From the NCBI RefSeq assembly GCF_018617395.1, contig NZ_JACSKC010000001.1:1860001-1924000 (forward strand): a stretch of 64,000 nucleotides of DNA, in the 5' to 3' direction. Shown piece by piece: positions 62,281-64,000 of this stretch. The position numbers and the translations under genes were made by a program. This DNA comes from Exiguobacterium sp. s48. Lineage in GTDB: Bacteria; Bacillota; Bacilli; Exiguobacteriales; Exiguobacteriaceae. How positions within the stretch are numbered: position 1 is the stretch's first letter; the number at the start of each line of letters is the position of its first letter. The notes under the pieces are model-generated. The model ran no database searches, was not told where the DNA came from, and saw only the letters and a list, made by a program, of their open reading frames with translations.

Positions 62281-63992
62281 CGGCTCACCCCTTTCTGAAG
62301 TGCAAACAGTTCTGCATACTCTGGGACAGCGAGTAACGCTTCGTGCGTCCCTTCTGCGATTCGTTTCCCGTCATCCATGAACCAAATCGTGTCCGCCTCT
62401 TTGATCGTATGCAGACGATGCGCAACCGTGATTAACGTCGCACCTTTCGACAGCTCTTCAATCGAGCGTCTGACAATCCGCTCTGTTTTCAAATCAAGGC
62501 CGGTCGTCGGTTCATCAAACAATAAAATACCGGGGCGCTTAAAGAAAGCACGTGCGAGTGCAAGGCGTTGCCGCTCCCCACCAGATAGTCCGAATCCTCC
62601 CTCTCCGAGCTCTGTCCAAATCCCGTTCGGTAACTGATTGATCACATCGGATAGACCAGCTGCCTCGGCTGCTTCGAGTAACGCACGCTCGTCAGCCACT
62701 TCACCTAAAGCAATGTTATCGGCGAGTGTCCCGGCGAACAGATACGGATTTTGAGAGATATACGCAATATTTCCATACCAGGCAGATTCCTCATACGTAT
62801 GAAGTGGTTCACCATCCACGAGGACGCGCCCTGATTTCACTTGCAAAAGTCCTGAGATCACGTTAAGGACAGTCGTCTTCCCGGAACCGCTCGCGCCGAC
62901 TAACGCAAGGTGGGTGCCGGACGAAATGCGACCACTCAATGGCTGAAGGGAAAATCGTCCACCTGCGTACTCAAACGATACCTCTTCTAGTTCAAGGTCC
63001 GGTGTCCGTGAACGAAGCGATTTCGTCCCCCACTGGATGCGATCATCCGGGGCGTCTAACACGTCAAAAATGCGATCCGCTGCGCCCATACTGCCACGTC
63101 CCGTATGAAAGGCGCTACCTAGATCTTTGATAGCCAAGTAATACTCTGGCGCCAACACGAGAATCAAGAAGCCCGAGAAGAACGTCAGGTTCTCCCAAAC
63201 GACCATCTGTAGCGCGACTTCTAGCGCCACGACGCCGGTACTGAGCATCGAGATGAATTCTAACATGAGTCCAGATAAGAATGCCGTCTTTAAGACGACC
63301 ATCGTCGCATCCCGAAAGTCGAGACTGCTCTTCTCAATCGCTTTTGCTTCCTGTTCGGTTCGATTATAGAGTTTGAGTGTCGTCAAACCTTGTAAGACAT
63401 CGAGAAACTTCCCGGAAAATTGATTCATCTTCTCCATCTGTTCTTCCGATTTTTTCTGTGTCGCAATCCCGATGATAATAAAGAACAACGGAATAAACGG
63501 CGCCGTCACCATCATGATGACACCTGAAATCCAATGTTGGCTGAAGACAACAACCAAAATCAGAAGCGGAATAATTGAGGTTTGGATTACTTGTGGCCAG
63601 TATTGACTGAAGTAGGCATCTACCTCGTCAACAGCATCCATGAACACACTCACTTTCTTCCCAGACTGTCCCGTCAAGGACGACTCGACCGGACTCGTGG
63701 CATAGCGTTCTAGCAATTGCAGGCGTAACGTCTGCTTCGCCTTTTCCGATAAACTCGCTCCGATTCGTCCGGAGACATAGCCGAAAAGCGCTCGCGCCAA
63801 CAGGGCCACGATGAGCCAAAGTAACGCCGGAACGACAGCTTCAAATGATTCATCTTTTAAAAAGATACGGTCGACAATGTCGACGATTAAATACGCTTGT
63901 GCCAAAATCGATAGGCCAATCATGACCGCAGACAACACGAGTCCGATGATGTGACCTCGCTCGGCGAACGCAAGGGTTTGCAGTCGTTTCAC
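62277..63992 (-). CDS. cydD: Thiol reductant ABC exporter subunit CydD
   Basis: 571 residues from a GTG at 63992, eight bases from the window edge. The membrane part (about 1-320) is followed by LVGASGSGKTTVLNVISGLL, GLSGGERQRLALARAFF and LLFDEPTTGLDLKTE. It pairs with CydC. In Bacillus cydA and cydB precede cydC/cydD in one operon, so cydB may lie just outside. No earlier start is visible within the window. Confidence 0.9.
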   Translation of the reverse strand: MKRLQTLAFAERGHIIGLVLSAVMIGLSILAQAYLIVDIVDRIFLKDESFEAVVPALLWLIVALLARALFGYVSGRIGASLSEKAKQTLRLQLLERYATSPVESSLTGQSGKKVSVFMDAVDEVDAYFSQYWPQVIQTSIIPLLILVVVFSQHWISGVIMMVTAPFIPLFFIIIGIATQKKSEEQMEKMNQFSGKFLDVLQGLTTLKLYNRTEQEAKAIEKSSLDFRDATMVVLKTAFLSGLMLEFISMLSTGVVALEVALQMVVWENLTFFSGFLILVLAPEYYLAIKDLGSAFHTGRGSMGAADRIFDVLDAPDDRIQWGTKSLRSRTPDLELEEVSFEYAGGRFSLQPLSGRISSGTHLALVGASGSGKTTVLNVISGLLQVKSGRVLVDGEPLHTYEESAWYGNIAYISQNPYLFAGTLADNIALGEVADERALLEAAEAAGLSDVINQLPNGIWTELGEGGFGLSGGERQRLALARAFFKRPGILLFDEPTTGLDLKTERIVRRSIEELSKGATLITVAHRLHTIKEADTIWFMDDGKRIAEGTHEALLAVPEYAELFALQKGVSR

Positions 63993-64000
63993 TGCATTCA

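Noticed and set aside
63993-64000. End of cydB at the window edge
   Set aside because: Eight bases with a TGA are too few to assign.

Overview
The window looks like the chromosome of a low-to-moderate GC Bacillota of the order Bacillales, and the gene content and style fit Exiguobacterium best. That genus call is an inference. The supporting signs are strong AGGAGG-type ribosome sites, S-box and T-box leaders, a cre site, LipM-type lipoate assembly, HemQ, FolE2, an NsrR/Hmp pair and a liquefying GH13 amylase. No rRNA, tRNA, CRISPR array or intact prophage is visible. Most of the window is ordinary core genome. The exception is an AT-rich accessory patch at about 16.7-18.9 kb that ends in a decayed IS3-family transposase.

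Layout. 0-6.7 kb: a secreted GH3 beta-N-acetylhexosaminidase cut by the window edge, behind a leader with an attenuator-like terminator; lipA-lipM; a fatty-acid desaturase; a secreted alpha-amylase with a cre site. 6.7-11.5 kb: a tandem-HD phosphohydrolase and a K+ channel, then a divergent operon of four genes each joined by an ATGA overlap (unknown protein, Gly-rich lipoprotein, glutathionylspermidine-synthase-like ATP-grasp ligase, DUF350 membrane protein). 11.5-16.7 kb: an acetyltransferase, hmp/nsrR, a ring-cleaving dioxygenase-like protein, an XRE plus membrane-protein pair and an ArsR plus SRPBCC pair, the last two behind striking palindromes. 16.7-18.9 kb: the AT-rich patch with a secreted protein and a 29-residue membrane peptide. 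18.9-22.9 kb: threonine aldolase-like enzyme, an HxlR-controlled oxidoreductase/VOC pair, a VOC protein and an acetyltransferase.

22.9-32.1 kb is a complete-looking methylthioribose salvage locus. Two divergent SAM-I riboswitches control mtnK-mtnA plus a ribose-type ABC importer on one side and mtnW-mtnX-mtnB-mtnD on the other. 32-39.6 kb holds TerC, folE2, a rhodanese, pta, hemQ, a 48-codon gene behind an SD-masking hairpin, a RimK-like ATP-grasp protein and a K+/H+ antiporter. 39.6-44.5 kb is trpDCFBA under two tandem Trp T-boxes; trpE and trpG are not here. 44.6-60.3 kb contains an amino-acid permease, a CwlO-like M23 hydrolase, small membrane proteins, a UbiB kinase-like protein, a GNAT-aminotransferase fusion, a PlsY-like protein, succinate-semialdehyde dehydrogenase, MsrAB, a DUF2252 protein and a membrane diguanylate cyclase. 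60.6-64 kb is cydC and cydD.

The most interesting new candidate is at 60363-60563: a sigma-A-type promoter with a near-perfect Fur box between its -35 and -10, a stretch of about 165 nt with no plausible gene but several hairpins that expose C-rich loops, and a strong terminator. This is the architecture of an iron-responsive sRNA of the FsrA type.
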